Shown here piece after piece: positions 8,456 to 17,135 of a stretch of DNA of 64,000 nt. The DNA comes from Lutacidiplasma sp049802875 (GTDB taxonomy: Archaea > Thermoplasmatota > Thermoplasmata > Lutacidiplasmatales > UBA184): assembly GCA_049802875.1 (NCBI GenBank), contig JBARNH010000030.1:1-64000 (forward strand), read 5' to 3'. A model generated the notes under the pieces. The model was not told where the DNA came from, searched no databases, and saw nothing but the letters and a program-made list of their open reading frames with translations. The translations under genes and the position numbers were made by a program. The first letter of the stretch is position 1. Each line of letters opens with the position of its first letter.

Positions 8456-9250
8456 CTATCCGACCGAGCGCAGCAGGCCGCCATCGACCGGAAGCATCGC
8501 ACCGGTGACGTAACTCGACATCTCGCTGCATAGAAAGACGACCGCACGGGCCAGCTCTTCGGGGGTGCCGATCCGTCCGAGGGGTATGTCTCGTTCCATC
8601 CCCTCAATGACTTCCGAGGGTGTGGTGCCCCGCCGTCGAGCGAGGTCGACCGCGACCTCGTCGATGCGACCGGTCCGGATGAACCCCGGTAGAATCCCGT
8701 TCACCCGGATCCCTCGGGGCCCGAGTTCCCGCGCCAACGTTCGGACGAGACCGGCGACCGCGATCCGGCATACATTCGACGTCGCGAGGTTGGCGATCGG
8801 CTCCCGGATCGCCACCGACGTGAGGAACACCATTCGACCGGCGATCTTCTCCGCGAGCATTGCGTCCGCCGCCTTTCGTGCGAGGTAAGCGGGACTGACG
8901 ACCAGAAGCGCCGCCGCGCGGTTCCAATCGTCGAACCCCTGCTCCATGAACAGCCCGGGATGGGGAGAACCGGTCACGTAGACCAGGGAATCGAGCCCTC
9001 CGAGTCGGCCGACCGTCTCCTCGACCAATCGGTCGAGATCCGCGCGGTTCGTCAGGTCGGCTACCACGCCATGTACCTCCCCCCGGGGTCGAAGCCGCTC
9101 GACCGCAGCGGACAACCGTTCAACGTTCGACGAATTGACCACCAACCGAGCCCCCTCGCCCAGCAACGCTTCGGCGGCTCCGTATCCGATCCCTTGGCTC
9201 GCCGCGGTGACGAGGACGCGGGCGCCGCTCAAGCCGGAGCTGATCGGCAC
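8456..9250 (-). CDS. SDR-family oxidoreductase lacking the catalytic Tyr-Lys pair
   Basis: A 264-residue Rossmann protein resembling beta-ketoacyl-ACP reductases. The nucleotide-binding loop is TAASQGIG at 15-22, where the usual first Gly is Ala. Ser145 (TSVA) matches the catalytic serine, and the downstream GPRGIRVNGILPGFI block is standard. At the YxxxK positions, however, there are Ser158 and Arg162 (segment ATSNVCRIAVAGL). A known SDR subgroup related to beta-ketoacyl reductases departs from the tetrad in this way, so the protein is probably functional but with altered chemistry. It is the last gene of a five-gene minus-strand run and starts 10 nt after the cyclase gene. Confidence 0.88.
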   Translation of the reverse strand: MPISSGLSGARVLVTAASQGIGYGAAEALLGEGARLVVNSSNVERLSAAVERLRPRGEVHGVVADLTNRADLDRLVEETVGRLGGLDSLVYVTGSPHPGLFMEQGFDDWNRAAALLVVSPAYLARKAADAMLAEKIAGRMVFLTSVAIREPIANLATSNVCRIAVAGLVRTLARELGPRGIRVNGILPGFIRTGRIDEVAVDLARRRGTTPSEVIEGMERDIPLGRIGTPEELARAVVFLCSEMSSYVTGAMLPVDGGLLRSVG

Positions 9251-9260
9251 GGCCAGGATC

Positions 9261-9920
9261 CTACCCCTCGAGCGCGAACACCCGGGCCATCGCGCCGCTC
9301 GCTCCGGCGATCTTGAGGGGGGCGGCCACTAGCGTGTACTGCACTCCCTCCGTGAGGGCGTCGAGGTGGTCGAGGGCTTCGAGAATCCAGATCCCCTTAC
9401 GGAGGAGGACCTTGTGGGCTTCGAACTTTGAGTTGGAGTAGGGGTCGACGCCGAGTGTGTCGATCCCGACCCCCTTGACCGAACGCTGGACCAACCACTC
9501 GGCGGCTTTCGGGTCGAGTCCGGGAAAGTCGTACAGATACTCTTTCGTGGGGGCCCGCTTTCCACTCCAGTCCGTCCGAAGGAGGACGAACTCCGGGTGC
9601 TTCCCCTTTGGCCACTTCTTCTCAAGCGCCTTCGCGGAGATGATCGTTCCGCCGATCTCCGCGCGGAGGTCGAGGACGACCGCGGGTCCGACCAGCTGAG
9701 AAGGCGGGATCCGGTCGACGGTGATCCCGTCCTCGAGGAAGTGGTAGGGGGCGTCCATGTGGGTACCCGTATGGGACATGCAATTGATCCGCTCGATCGT
9801 GTAACCGTCCCGGGCGACGATGCCGGCCGGCTCGAAAACCGGTAACGGGGAGGTCGCCCACACCGGCATGTACGTTTGGAGCAGCGCGGTCAGGTCGTGA
9901 ACACGTCGGGCAGCCGGCAT
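9261..9920 (-). CDS. Cyclase-family (kynurenine formamidase-like) metal hydrolase
   Basis: A 219-residue member of the cyclase/arylformamidase family, which hydrolyses amide or ester bonds using a metal centre. The diagnostic metal-binding motif HTGTHMDAPYHF is at residues 50-61. Other family features include a DLRAEIGG strand and the C-terminal LTEGVQYTLVAAPLKIAGASGAMARV stretch that closes the active site. Length fits. Family members act in tryptophan catabolism or on other amides and lactones; neighbours (aminotransferase, SDR) suggest amino acid or aromatic compound degradation, but no kynureninase or dioxygenase is nearby. Confidence 0.87.
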   Translation of the reverse strand: MPAARRVHDLTALLQTYMPVWATSPLPVFEPAGIVARDGYTIERINCMSHTGTHMDAPYHFLEDGITVDRIPPSQLVGPAVVLDLRAEIGGTIISAKALEKKWPKGKHPEFVLLRTDWSGKRAPTKEYLYDFPGLDPKAAEWLVQRSVKGVGIDTLGVDPYSNSKFEAHKVLLRKGIWILEALDHLDALTEGVQYTLVAAPLKIAGASGAMARVFALEG

Positions 9921-9974
9921 GTTCCCGAGAGGGAGCAGGGGTACAAAACGCTCTGCCGAGGACGCGGCGATCGC

Positions 9975-11123
9975 TTAGTTTCGCTTCCGGTGCCGGGCAA
10001 GGAACCGGTCGAGTCGGTCGATCCCGTCATCGAGCGTTTCGGTGGGTGAGCTGTAGGAGATTCGAATGTGGCGCTCCCCATCGGGACCGAACGCCACGCC
10101 CGGCACCACCGCGAGTTTTTCCTCCGTCAGCAGTTGGGAACAGAAGTCCAGCGACGAGAGCCCGAGATCGTACCGAGGAAACACGTAGAACGCCCCCGCG
10201 GGCCGAACGGTCGTCAGTCCATCGACCCGAGCAAGGCGACGCATCAGATGGTCACGCCGCTCCCGGAATGCCGAGCGAAAACGCTCTTCATCGGGGGCGC
10301 CGTGCTCGAGAGCCCAAACGCAGGCCCTCTGGACGAACGGAGGCACACACGTCAACGTGTGTTCCATCACCTTCACGAGGCGCGCCCGGATCTCGGGCGG
10401 AGCGACCACGAACCCGGCCCGCCAACCGGTCATCGCATAGATCTTGGAAAAACTCCCGATGGTCACCACTGGGGTGTTACCACCAGCCTCGCTCGCCGGA
10501 CTGACGTGACTCCCCTCGTAGATCAACGGCTCGTAGGTTTCATCGCTCACGATCGTTAACCCATGATCTCGGGCAATCCGAATCGCCTCCCGGACTTCCT
10601 CGCGCAGGAGGACTCTCCCGGTGGGATTCCCGGGGGAGACGAGGACCAAGACCTTCGATCGGGGCGTGATCGCGGCCCGAAGAGCGTTCGCGTCCAGAGA
10701 GAAATCGGGACGAAGGGGGACGTAGACGGGGCGGCCGCCCACCAGCTGGACCGGTTGTTCGAATAGGTAGGTCGGGTCGGGGAGGAGCACTTCGTCTCCG
10801 GCCTCGAGGGTCGACAATAGCGTTGCATAGATCGCAAACTTGGCGGACATGACCACGACATCGTTCGCGACCACGGGGATGTGGTGCCGCGACGCCAGCC
10901 GATGGGCGACCGCCTCCCGGAGCTCCGGCATACCTTGCGCGGAGACGTAGTGGGTGAAACCCTCGTTCATGGCGCGATAGGCCGCATCGCGGATCCCGGC
11001 GGGCGTTTCGAAGTCGGGTTCTCCAATGTGCAGTCCCAGGACCTCTTGGCCCTGCTGGCGGAGTTGGAAAATCTGGTCGACGAGGGCGAGGATCGGAGAC
11101 TCGGAGACCCCGTCGATCAACAC
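9975..11123 (-). CDS. Class I/II PLP-dependent aminotransferase
   Basis: Predicted amino-acid:2-oxoacid transaminase (aspartate aminotransferase fold type I). Using GTG 11123 as start gives 382 residues, normal for archaeal class I aminotransferases. Landmarks are LHIGEPDFETP at 31-41, SPGNPTGR at 163-170, SDETYEPLIY at 193-202 and the PLP lysine Lys227 in SFSKIYAMTGWRAGF. The frame stays open further upstream, but that part lies over the ITPase gene and is rejected. It starts 25 nt after that gene. The substrate cannot be assigned; the neighbouring cyclase and SDR hint at amino acid catabolism. Confidence 0.92.
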   Translation of the reverse strand: MLIDGVSESPILALVDQIFQLRQQGQEVLGLHIGEPDFETPAGIRDAAYRAMNEGFTHYVSAQGMPELREAVAHRLASRHHIPVVANDVVVMSAKFAIYATLLSTLEAGDEVLLPDPTYLFEQPVQLVGGRPVYVPLRPDFSLDANALRAAITPRSKVLVLVSPGNPTGRVLLREEVREAIRIARDHGLTIVSDETYEPLIYEGSHVSPASEAGGNTPVVTIGSFSKIYAMTGWRAGFVVAPPEIRARLVKVMEHTLTCVPPFVQRACVWALEHGAPDEERFRSAFRERRDHLMRRLARVDGLTTVRPAGAFYVFPRYDLGLSSLDFCSQLLTEEKLAVVPGVAFGPDGERHIRISYSSPTETLDDGIDRLDRFLARHRKRN

Positions 11124-11148
11124 GGGGGCGCCATGCGCGAGCGGCGGG

Positions 11149-11751
11149 TTAAGCCCGGCGCTTGCTCCTCCGTGCGGGGCGGGGGGAGGGGGACCGGCGC
11201 GGAATCCGTGAGGCCAGATGTTCCCCCACCTGCCGGACGGCCCTCGCTCGATGCGAGATCGAGTTCTTCTCTTCCGGCGAGCCCTGGGCGAATGTGCGCT
11301 GCCACCCGTCCGGCACGAAGATCGGGTCGTAGCCGAAACCGCCCTGGCCCGCGGGGCGACGGGCAATGGTGCCTCTGACTTCACCGATAAACGTCCAGCG
11401 GTGTCGACCGTTCTGGAGTCCCGCGACAGTACGGAAGTACGCGTGTCGATTGCGTTTCCGCAGCAGTTCGAAGATGGGCCCGAACTTCCAGATCTCGAGG
11501 AAATGCGCCGAGTAGACGCCCGGGAAGCCGGCCAGCGAGGGGATGAAGAGACCGGAGTCTTCAACGAGGACGTAGCCGCCGAGGTCCCGGACGGCGTCCA
11601 GTTTCGCCCGGACCACTTCCTGAAGATCGGCGGCCTGAGGCTCCGGCAGCGTCCGGCGTTTCCACCGGACCTCAAGGCCGAAGGGGCGGAGCACTTCCCG
11701 CACTTCGCGGAACTTATCCGGGTTCGAGCTCACGAAGGTGACGTCGGTCAC
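11149..11751 (-). CDS. rdgB: Non-canonical purine NTP pyrophosphatase (HAM1/RdgB family)
   Basis: House-cleaning enzyme hydrolysing ITP, dITP and XTP to monophosphates so that deaminated purines are not incorporated into nucleic acids. The 200-residue protein starts at GTG 11751 with MTDVTFVSSNPDKFREV, the SSNPDK phosphate-binding signature. The catalytic VEDSGLFIPSL block is near residue 63. GQGGFGYDPIFVPDG, near 138-152, matches the family substrate-recognition motif. The C-terminus ends in an Arg/Pro-rich extension. It lies 10 nt after the nitroreductase gene and 25 nt before the aminotransferase start, so it is likely co-transcribed. Confidence 0.95.
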   Translation of the reverse strand: MTDVTFVSSNPDKFREVREVLRPFGLEVRWKRRTLPEPQAADLQEVVRAKLDAVRDLGGYVLVEDSGLFIPSLAGFPGVYSAHFLEIWKFGPIFELLRKRNRHAYFRTVAGLQNGRHRWTFIGEVRGTIARRPAGQGGFGYDPIFVPDGWQRTFAQGSPEEKNSISHRARAVRQVGEHLASRIPRRSPSPRPARRSKRRA

Positions 11752-11761
11752 GCGACCCCCG

Positions 11762-12298
11762 TCACCAGGGGTATTCGTTGTAGGCGATGATCTCGTCGGG
11801 GCTCTTGCGCCCGTCGTCCGGCGGCTTTGCGGACCCGTTGGTGTCCGCCGGGTACCCGATGGGAATGATCCCGATCGGGTGGATCCCTTCGGGGACGTGA
11901 AGGACGGCGCGGACCTTCTCCTCGTGGAACTCGATGATCCAGATGCTCCCGAGACCTTCGGCGATCGCGGCGAGTTGCAGATGGTCGACCGCGACCGCCA
12001 CATCCAGCGGGTACGCCGAGATGTAGCTCCCGATGGTCACGGGAATATCCTCCTCGACTGCGAAGGCGACGATGACCGCCGGCGCTTCGGCGATGATGCG
12101 CCCCCGGTTCGACGCTTGTGCCAGGAGCCGCTTCCGTTCGTCGTCCTGAACAACCACGAATCTCCACGGTTGGAGGTTGCGCTGGCTTGGGGAAAGCCGC
12201 GCGGCGGCGAGGACATTCTTCAGCTTCTCCGGGGGAACCGGGCGGGATTGGTACTGGACGCACGGGCGGTACGAGCGGATAGCGTCGAGGACGTCCAT
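11762..12298 (-). CDS. Nitroreductase-family FMN-dependent oxidoreductase
   Basis: A 178-residue flavoprotein of the nitroreductase superfamily. ATG 12298 was chosen because it gives the typical opening MDVLDAIRSYRPCVQYQ; an ATG 14 codons upstream is also in frame. The FMN-phosphate-binding LSPSQRNLQPWRFVVV is near 33-48, and GLGSIWIIEFHEEKVR followed by IGYPADTN near the C-terminus are classic. The natural substrate is unknown (nitro compounds, quinones or flavins). It is the first gene of the five-gene minus-strand run to 8456. Confidence 0.9.
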   Translation of the reverse strand: MDVLDAIRSYRPCVQYQSRPVPPEKLKNVLAAARLSPSQRNLQPWRFVVVQDDERKRLLAQASNRGRIIAEAPAVIVAFAVEEDIPVTIGSYISAYPLDVAVAVDHLQLAAIAEGLGSIWIIEFHEEKVRAVLHVPEGIHPIGIIPIGYPADTNGSAKPPDDGRKSPDEIIAYNEYPW

Positions 12299-12424
12299 GA
12301 GGTCCGACCGAGAAGAGAACGTTAGGTGCAGGTGGGCCAATATCGGCCTACCCCGCTATCGTGTGGCGACGCATTCGTACTTGCGAGGGTCACCCTCAAT
12401 AAAAGGGTTTGCGCTCCGGAGGCT

Positions 12425-13165
12425 CTACTTCCTCGAGGGCGGTGCGACGGGGCCGGCTTTCCCTCGGCGACTCGCCAGAACCGCGAAGATGAAGCCGACC
12501 GCCACCGCGGAAGGTATCACTTCAATCACCAGCAGCGTCGGGCCCCCCGCGACAGGTGGCACCAGAATGCGCGGCACCTCTCCACATCCGCAGGCGAGAG
12601 GGTAGGTCTCGAAATACGGCCCCGAAAGGATGCCAGTCGATTCATTCCCCAGCCAGTACGCCTGGTGGGCACAGGGCATACCGAAGTTACCACAATCCGA
12701 CGACGAAGCCCAATTGATCGCGAAATCGATGTCGGTCCACCCGTCGCCCCCGCCCCAGCCCGGGGTGAGATTCGCCGCCGCATAGGCTATCGGAGACCCA
12801 TTAAAGGGGTAGTATCCGTAGAGGCCACCCCAGTCCACCACTAGGCTCTGAAACTCTGACTGAACACACAAGCGCGCGAAGAAGTTAGCCGTGTCCGGCT
12901 CCGGGAGCGCATTTCCATACGGGGCGATGAGACCGCAAAACGTAGAGTTCGCCGGGCGCGCGAGGCTGGACGTGCCGCGCGTGATCCCAGACTGGTCCCC
13001 GCGCTCTACCCCTGTTGCGGGACCCGCTGATGAGCGGGGAGCAGTCTGCAGAAGGCTCGCGAGGAGGACTACCAAAATGAGGAGGAATGCAACGAGGTTC
13101 GAGGCAAGGCGCCACTGCGCACGAGCCCTGCCCGAGGGATTCGAATGACCTCGAGATTTCCGCAT
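12425..13165 (-). CDS. Secreted, C-terminally anchored protein of unknown function
   Basis: Unrecognised. With the start at ATG 13165 it has 246 residues: a basic N-terminus, a hydrophobic signal or membrane segment around 20-40 (LVAFLLILVVLLASLL), an ectodomain rich in Gly, Tyr, Trp, Asn and Cys with candidate N-glycosylation sequons (NST, NLT, NES), then a hydrophobic span near 214-233 and a short basic cytoplasmic tail. This layout fits a cell-surface protein whose cysteines (near C-G-C-G and elsewhere) may form disulfides. An upstream in-frame ATG at 13258 would lengthen the N-terminus and bury the signal segment. It stands alone on its strand. Confidence 0.6.
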   Translation of the reverse strand: MRKSRGHSNPSGRARAQWRLASNLVAFLLILVVLLASLLQTAPRSSAGPATGVERGDQSGITRGTSSLARPANSTFCGLIAPYGNALPEPDTANFFARLCVQSEFQSLVVDWGGLYGYYPFNGSPIAYAAANLTPGWGGGDGWTDIDFAINWASSSDCGNFGMPCAHQAYWLGNESTGILSGPYFETYPLACGCGEVPRILVPPVAGGPTLLVIEVIPSAVAVGFIFAVLASRRGKAGPVAPPSRK

Positions 13166-13505
13166 CCCATCCCCCTGGTTCCGTATGACTTCAGCCCTCT
13201 TACTCCCATGTAACCGGAGGACCGCCCGGATCCGATCACACGAGGGCGCACAGATCACTCGCGACGACGCTTCTTAGAATGGGAACCGACCAGCTTAGGC
13301 CGACTCTGAAGACTCCGGTAAACCCCCTCAACCTGAGGGCGGAAAATCGAAACCCCTCCGCCACCCGAACCTGAACAGTACCTAACGAACCCAATGGTTA
13401 AATATGGCGGACAGGGCTCGGGAAGCGCTGCTGACGACTGTCTGACAAACAGGTCGCCGTCGGCGACGGACGTCGCAAATCGAAACCGGGGGAGGGGGAC
13501 GCTCG
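13166..13505. other. Intergenic region upstream of smc
   Basis: 340 nt without a convincing gene. It is less GC-rich than the flanking coding DNA. The clearest element is a TATA-like GGTTAAATATGG around 13394-13405, about 100-110 nt before the smc start, which would imply a leader of roughly 80 nt. A GGGGGAGGGGGACG purine tract just before ATG 13506 can act as the ribosome-binding site. Divergent promoters for smc and the secreted-protein gene must lie here. No repeat or RNA was recognised. Confidence 0.5.
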
Positions 13506-16500
13506 ATGTATCTCAAACGGCTCAAGGTCCGAAACTTCAAGTCGTTCGCTGGTGCCACTGAGCTCCCCTTCCAGCCCGGATTCACGGGGGTCGCCGGCCC
13601 GAATGGGATGGGCAAATCCAACATTTCGGACGCGATCCTCTTCGTGCTCGGTCCGACCAGTTCGAAGGCGCTCCGGGCGGAACGCCTGACCCATCTCTTC
13701 TTCAACGGAGGGTCGTCCAAAAAGGCCGCCACCGAGTGCGAGGTCTCCCTCGTCTTCGACAACTCGGACAAGCTCCTCCCGTGCGACTCAGCCGAGGTCG
13801 AGGTGACTCGATACGTCAAGCTGGCTCCGAGCGACCCCGACGGATACTACTCCTATTTCTACGTGAACGGAAAACGGACGACCCAGACGGAGATCGACGC
13901 TCTCCTCTCGCACGGTCGTCTCTCGGGGGACGGGTACAACCTCGTCCAGCAAGGGGACGTCAACAAGATCGTCACGATGGGGCCGGTGCCCCGGCGAGCG
14001 CTCCTCGAACGCCTGGCCGGGATCAGCCAGTACGACGACGAACTCGAACGTGCCGAGACGAAGCGGGTCGACCTCGACCAGAATCTCGAACGGATCCAAA
14101 CCCTGCTGGGCGACATCAAGGGACGACTCGCCTCGCTCGAGGGCCAGCGGCTGCAGGCGATCCAATACAAACAGCTGCAGGACGACCAACGGCGGTCGCA
14201 GGCTCGTCTCGCCCGCGCGGGCCACCGAATGGCCGAGCAAGAGTTGGCGACCTGCCGTCGTCAGGTCGAAACCGTTCGCGAGGAGATCACTCGCCTCGAT
14301 GCCGCGCGCACGGAACTCTCCGCGCGCCAGGACGAACTCGCCCGCTCGATCGACCAGGTGGACCGGGAGATCGCCGAGGCGGGGGGCGCGGCCGCCGTCA
14401 AGTTCAAACAGGAGCTCGACGAGAAGCGGATGGCTTACGCCCGGCTCGACCAGAGCCTCGCCCATCTCCGAGAGGGGCTCGAGACGCTCGACACCCAGAC
14501 CGACGAGCTCGACACCGCGGTGAAGGCCGACGAAACCCAACGCCAGACGCTCGAAAAGCAGGAATCCGCGCTCGCGGGCGAGCTCGCGAAGCTCGCCGAG
14601 CGAGCGGAAGAGGATGCTCGTGGGATCCAGGCGGCGACGGGCACTCCGGGGAAGCCGGGGGAGAAGATCGCGGGGGCACGCAAGCAGCAACTCGAATTCG
14701 AGCGTCAGCACGACGCGAAACAGAAGGCGTGGCAGCAGGCCGTCCAGGAGCGCGAGTCCTCGAACGCGGCCCGCGAGGCCGCCGAGCGCTCCCAGGCGCA
14801 AGCCGAGGACGACCTACGGGAGCGGGAAGTCGAGGTCAAGGACCTCGAGCTTCGGATCAAGGAGACCGGGCCAGCCAAGGGTTCCGGAGGCGCGTCCACC
14901 GGCGACCTCCAGAAGGAGCTGTTCTCGCTGAAAAATCAGGAGAAGAGCCTCACGGCGGAGGCGGAGCGCTTGGCCCGGGAGGTCGGCGAGATCAACCGGC
15001 GCTATCTCACGCTCGACGCGCGGCTCAAAGCCCGCACGGAGTCCGGCGCGCGGCCGAACCAGTTGGCCGCGGTGGACTTCCTGCTCTCCCAGCGGAACCT
15101 CGGAAAGGTCCCGGGCATCCGCGGAACGGTCGAGGAGCTCGCGGACTTTGACCCGAAACTGAAGACCGCCCTCCAGGTCGCCGGCGGGAACCGTTTCCAA
15201 GCACTGGTCGTCGAGACGGACCAGGTCGCGGAAGAGTGCATCCGCCTCCTCCGCGAAGAGAAGCGCGGGCGCGCGACGTTCCTTCCGCTCAACAAGATGC
15301 TCCCCGGCCGTCCGCACGGAAAGTCCCTCCTGGTGTCCAAAGCCGCGGGTGCGACGGGGTTCGCGATCGACCTGGTGAAGTTCGACGAGTCGTTCCGCCC
15401 AGCGTTCTGGTACGTCTTCGGGGAGACCGTTGTCATGGACGACCTGGCGCACGCTCGTTCCCAGATGGGGGGCGTCCGCCTGGTCACTCTCACCGGTGAC
15501 CTGATCGAGGCGACTGGCGCCATCTCGGGTGGTTACCTCGACCCGTCGGCCCAGGGGCGCGGCGCGGACAGCGCCGTCGAGTTGAAGCGGCTCGGCGAGG
15601 AGCTGCGCGAAAAGAGCGCCGCGGAGACCGCGGCCCGCACCTCCCTCGCGAAGGCCAGCGAGCGCATTCGCGTCGTGAGCGAGGAGCTTTCGACCCGCTC
15701 CATCCAGGACCAGTCCCATCAATCGTCCCGTCAGTTGCTCGGAAAGGAGCTGGCGGCGGCCGAGGGCCGCCTCCAAGCCGCCCGCCACCGGATCGACGAA
15801 GCCTCGGCCGATCAGAAGAAGGCTGAGTCGCAGTTCGACCGGGCGGAGGAGACCGTTCGCCGTCTCGGAGAGGAGATCGCCGCGCTGAAGGCTTCGATCG
15901 CGAAGGCCCAAGAGCAGTACCTCGGGCAGCTCCCCGAGGCGCTCGGGGCGAAGCTACGGAGCCTCCAGGAGGCGTCGCAGAAGACCTCCGAGGAACGGGT
16001 CAAGGTCAACGGTGGGCTCGAATCGGTCCGGGCCTCCCTCGCGGCACTCGTCGCGAACTTGGACGGTCGGAAGAAGGAATTCGCGGAGGCCCAGACCTCC
16101 CTCACGACCAAGAAGAAGGAGATCGCCCAAACCGAGAAGTCGGTCCACGCGGCCAAGGAAGCGCTCGACGCTCTCAAGTCGGTCGAGACGAAGCAGAGCG
16201 AGTCGCAGAAGGCTCAGGGCGAGAAGAAGCGCGGCTTCGAGGAGGAACGACTCACCGTCACGCGAAAGCTCGGCGAGGCCCAGGCGAACCTCGAGACGCG
16301 ACGCTCGATGTTGACCCAGGAGGAGACTCGTCTCGCGGTCGCGGAGTCAAAGTTCCGCGAGCTCGAGGAGGCGTTGAAGCAGTTCCCAGAGCCCGAACCC
16401 GACGAGAAACCGATGTCGGTCGAGGACCTCAAGCGGAAGATCTCGACCCTCGAGCAACAGCTGGCGGCTCTCGGGGACGTCAACCTTCGGGCCGTTGAGG

Positions 16501-17135
16501 AATACGACTCCGAAAAGGGTCGCCTCGACGAGTTCGGGGCGGAGTCCGAGCGCCTCACCGCGGAGAAGACCGAACTCGTGGGTCTCGTTCACGAGATCGA
16601 GAAGAAGAAGCGGGAGAAGATCAACGAGGTCGTCGTTCAGGTGAACGTCAACTTCCGCGAGATCTACGGCGAGCTTTCGGCCGGGGGAGAGGGGGAGATC
16701 GCCCTCGAGAACCCGGCGGACCCGCTCGCCGGAGGCCTCTTGATCAGGGCGCGCCCGGTCGGTAAGACGGTCGCGCGCTTGGAGCAGCTCTCCGGCGGTG
16801 AGAAATCGCTCGCGAGCCTGGCGTTCATCTTCTCCCTCCAGCGATACGACCCGAGTCCGCTCTACGTGTTCGACGAGGTCGATATGTCGTTGGACGGGCT
16901 CAATGCCGAGTATGTCGGACGCATGCTGCGTCACAACGCGGAGCGGGCCCAATTCATCGTCATCTCGCTTCGCAAGGTGACCCTCAAGTTCGCGAGCCAT
17001 CTCTACGGTGTGACGATGCACGGCGACGGGTGCTCCCGCGTCATCGGGATCCGTTTGGACGACATTCACGACGTCGAGAGCCGCGAAGGAGCCCGGGCGC
17101 CCGAGACCGCGCCTCCGGCGTTGGAGGCCCGATGA
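13506..17135 (+). CDS. smc: Chromosome segregation ATPase SMC
   Basis: Core ATPase of the SMC-ScpAB condensin that compacts and segregates the chromosome. The 1209 residues show the full layout: N-terminal head with Walker A GPNGMGKSN at 31-39; coiled coil to about 500; hinge at about 530-690 (GIRGTVEEL to YLDPS); returning coiled coil; C-terminal head with the ABC signature LSGGEKSLASLAF near 1096 and Walker B YVFDEVDMSLD near 1120. The Walker A X residues are Asn-Gly-Met rather than Asn-Gly-Ser, otherwise normal. The ATG overlaps nothing upstream, and the stop overlaps the scpA start (ATGA), so the two are translationally coupled. Confidence 0.98.
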   Translation: MYLKRLKVRNFKSFAGATELPFQPGFTGVAGPNGMGKSNISDAILFVLGPTSSKALRAERLTHLFFNGGSSKKAATECEVSLVFDNSDKLLPCDSAEVEVTRYVKLAPSDPDGYYSYFYVNGKRTTQTEIDALLSHGRLSGDGYNLVQQGDVNKIVTMGPVPRRALLERLAGISQYDDELERAETKRVDLDQNLERIQTLLGDIKGRLASLEGQRLQAIQYKQLQDDQRRSQARLARAGHRMAEQELATCRRQVETVREEITRLDAARTELSARQDELARSIDQVDREIAEAGGAAAVKFKQELDEKRMAYARLDQSLAHLREGLETLDTQTDELDTAVKADETQRQTLEKQESALAGELAKLAERAEEDARGIQAATGTPGKPGEKIAGARKQQLEFERQHDAKQKAWQQAVQERESSNAAREAAERSQAQAEDDLREREVEVKDLELRIKETGPAKGSGGASTGDLQKELFSLKNQEKSLTAEAERLAREVGEINRRYLTLDARLKARTESGARPNQLAAVDFLLSQRNLGKVPGIRGTVEELADFDPKLKTALQVAGGNRFQALVVETDQVAEECIRLLREEKRGRATFLPLNKMLPGRPHGKSLLVSKAAGATGFAIDLVKFDESFRPAFWYVFGETVVMDDLAHARSQMGGVRLVTLTGDLIEATGAISGGYLDPSAQGRGADSAVELKRLGEELREKSAAETAARTSLAKASERIRVVSEELSTRSIQDQSHQSSRQLLGKELAAAEGRLQAARHRIDEASADQKKAESQFDRAEETVRRLGEEIAALKASIAKAQEQYLGQLPEALGAKLRSLQEASQKTSEERVKVNGGLESVRASLAALVANLDGRKKEFAEAQTSLTTKKKEIAQTEKSVHAAKEALDALKSVETKQSESQKAQGEKKRGFEEERLTVTRKLGEAQANLETRRSMLTQEETRLAVAESKFRELEEALKQFPEPEPDEKPMSVEDLKRKISTLEQQLAALGDVNLRAVEEYDSEKGRLDEFGAESERLTAEKTELVGLVHEIEKKKREKINEVVVQVNVNFREIYGELSAGGEGEIALENPADPLAGGLLIRARPVGKTVARLEQLSGGEKSLASLAFIFSLQRYDPSPLYVFDEVDMSLDGLNAEYVGRMLRHNAERAQFIVISLRKVTLKFASHLYGVTMHGDGCSRVIGIRLDDIHDVESREGARAPETAPPALEAR

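Noticed and set aside
11124..11675. Upstream extension of the aminotransferase frame over the ITPase gene
   Set aside because: The translation is Arg/Ser-rich and runs through the conserved ITPase gene in another frame; the aminotransferase fold starts at GTG 11123.
15236..15499. Other long open frames on both strands of the smc gene
   Set aside because: They are shadows of smc created by high GC content; none shows a recognisable family.
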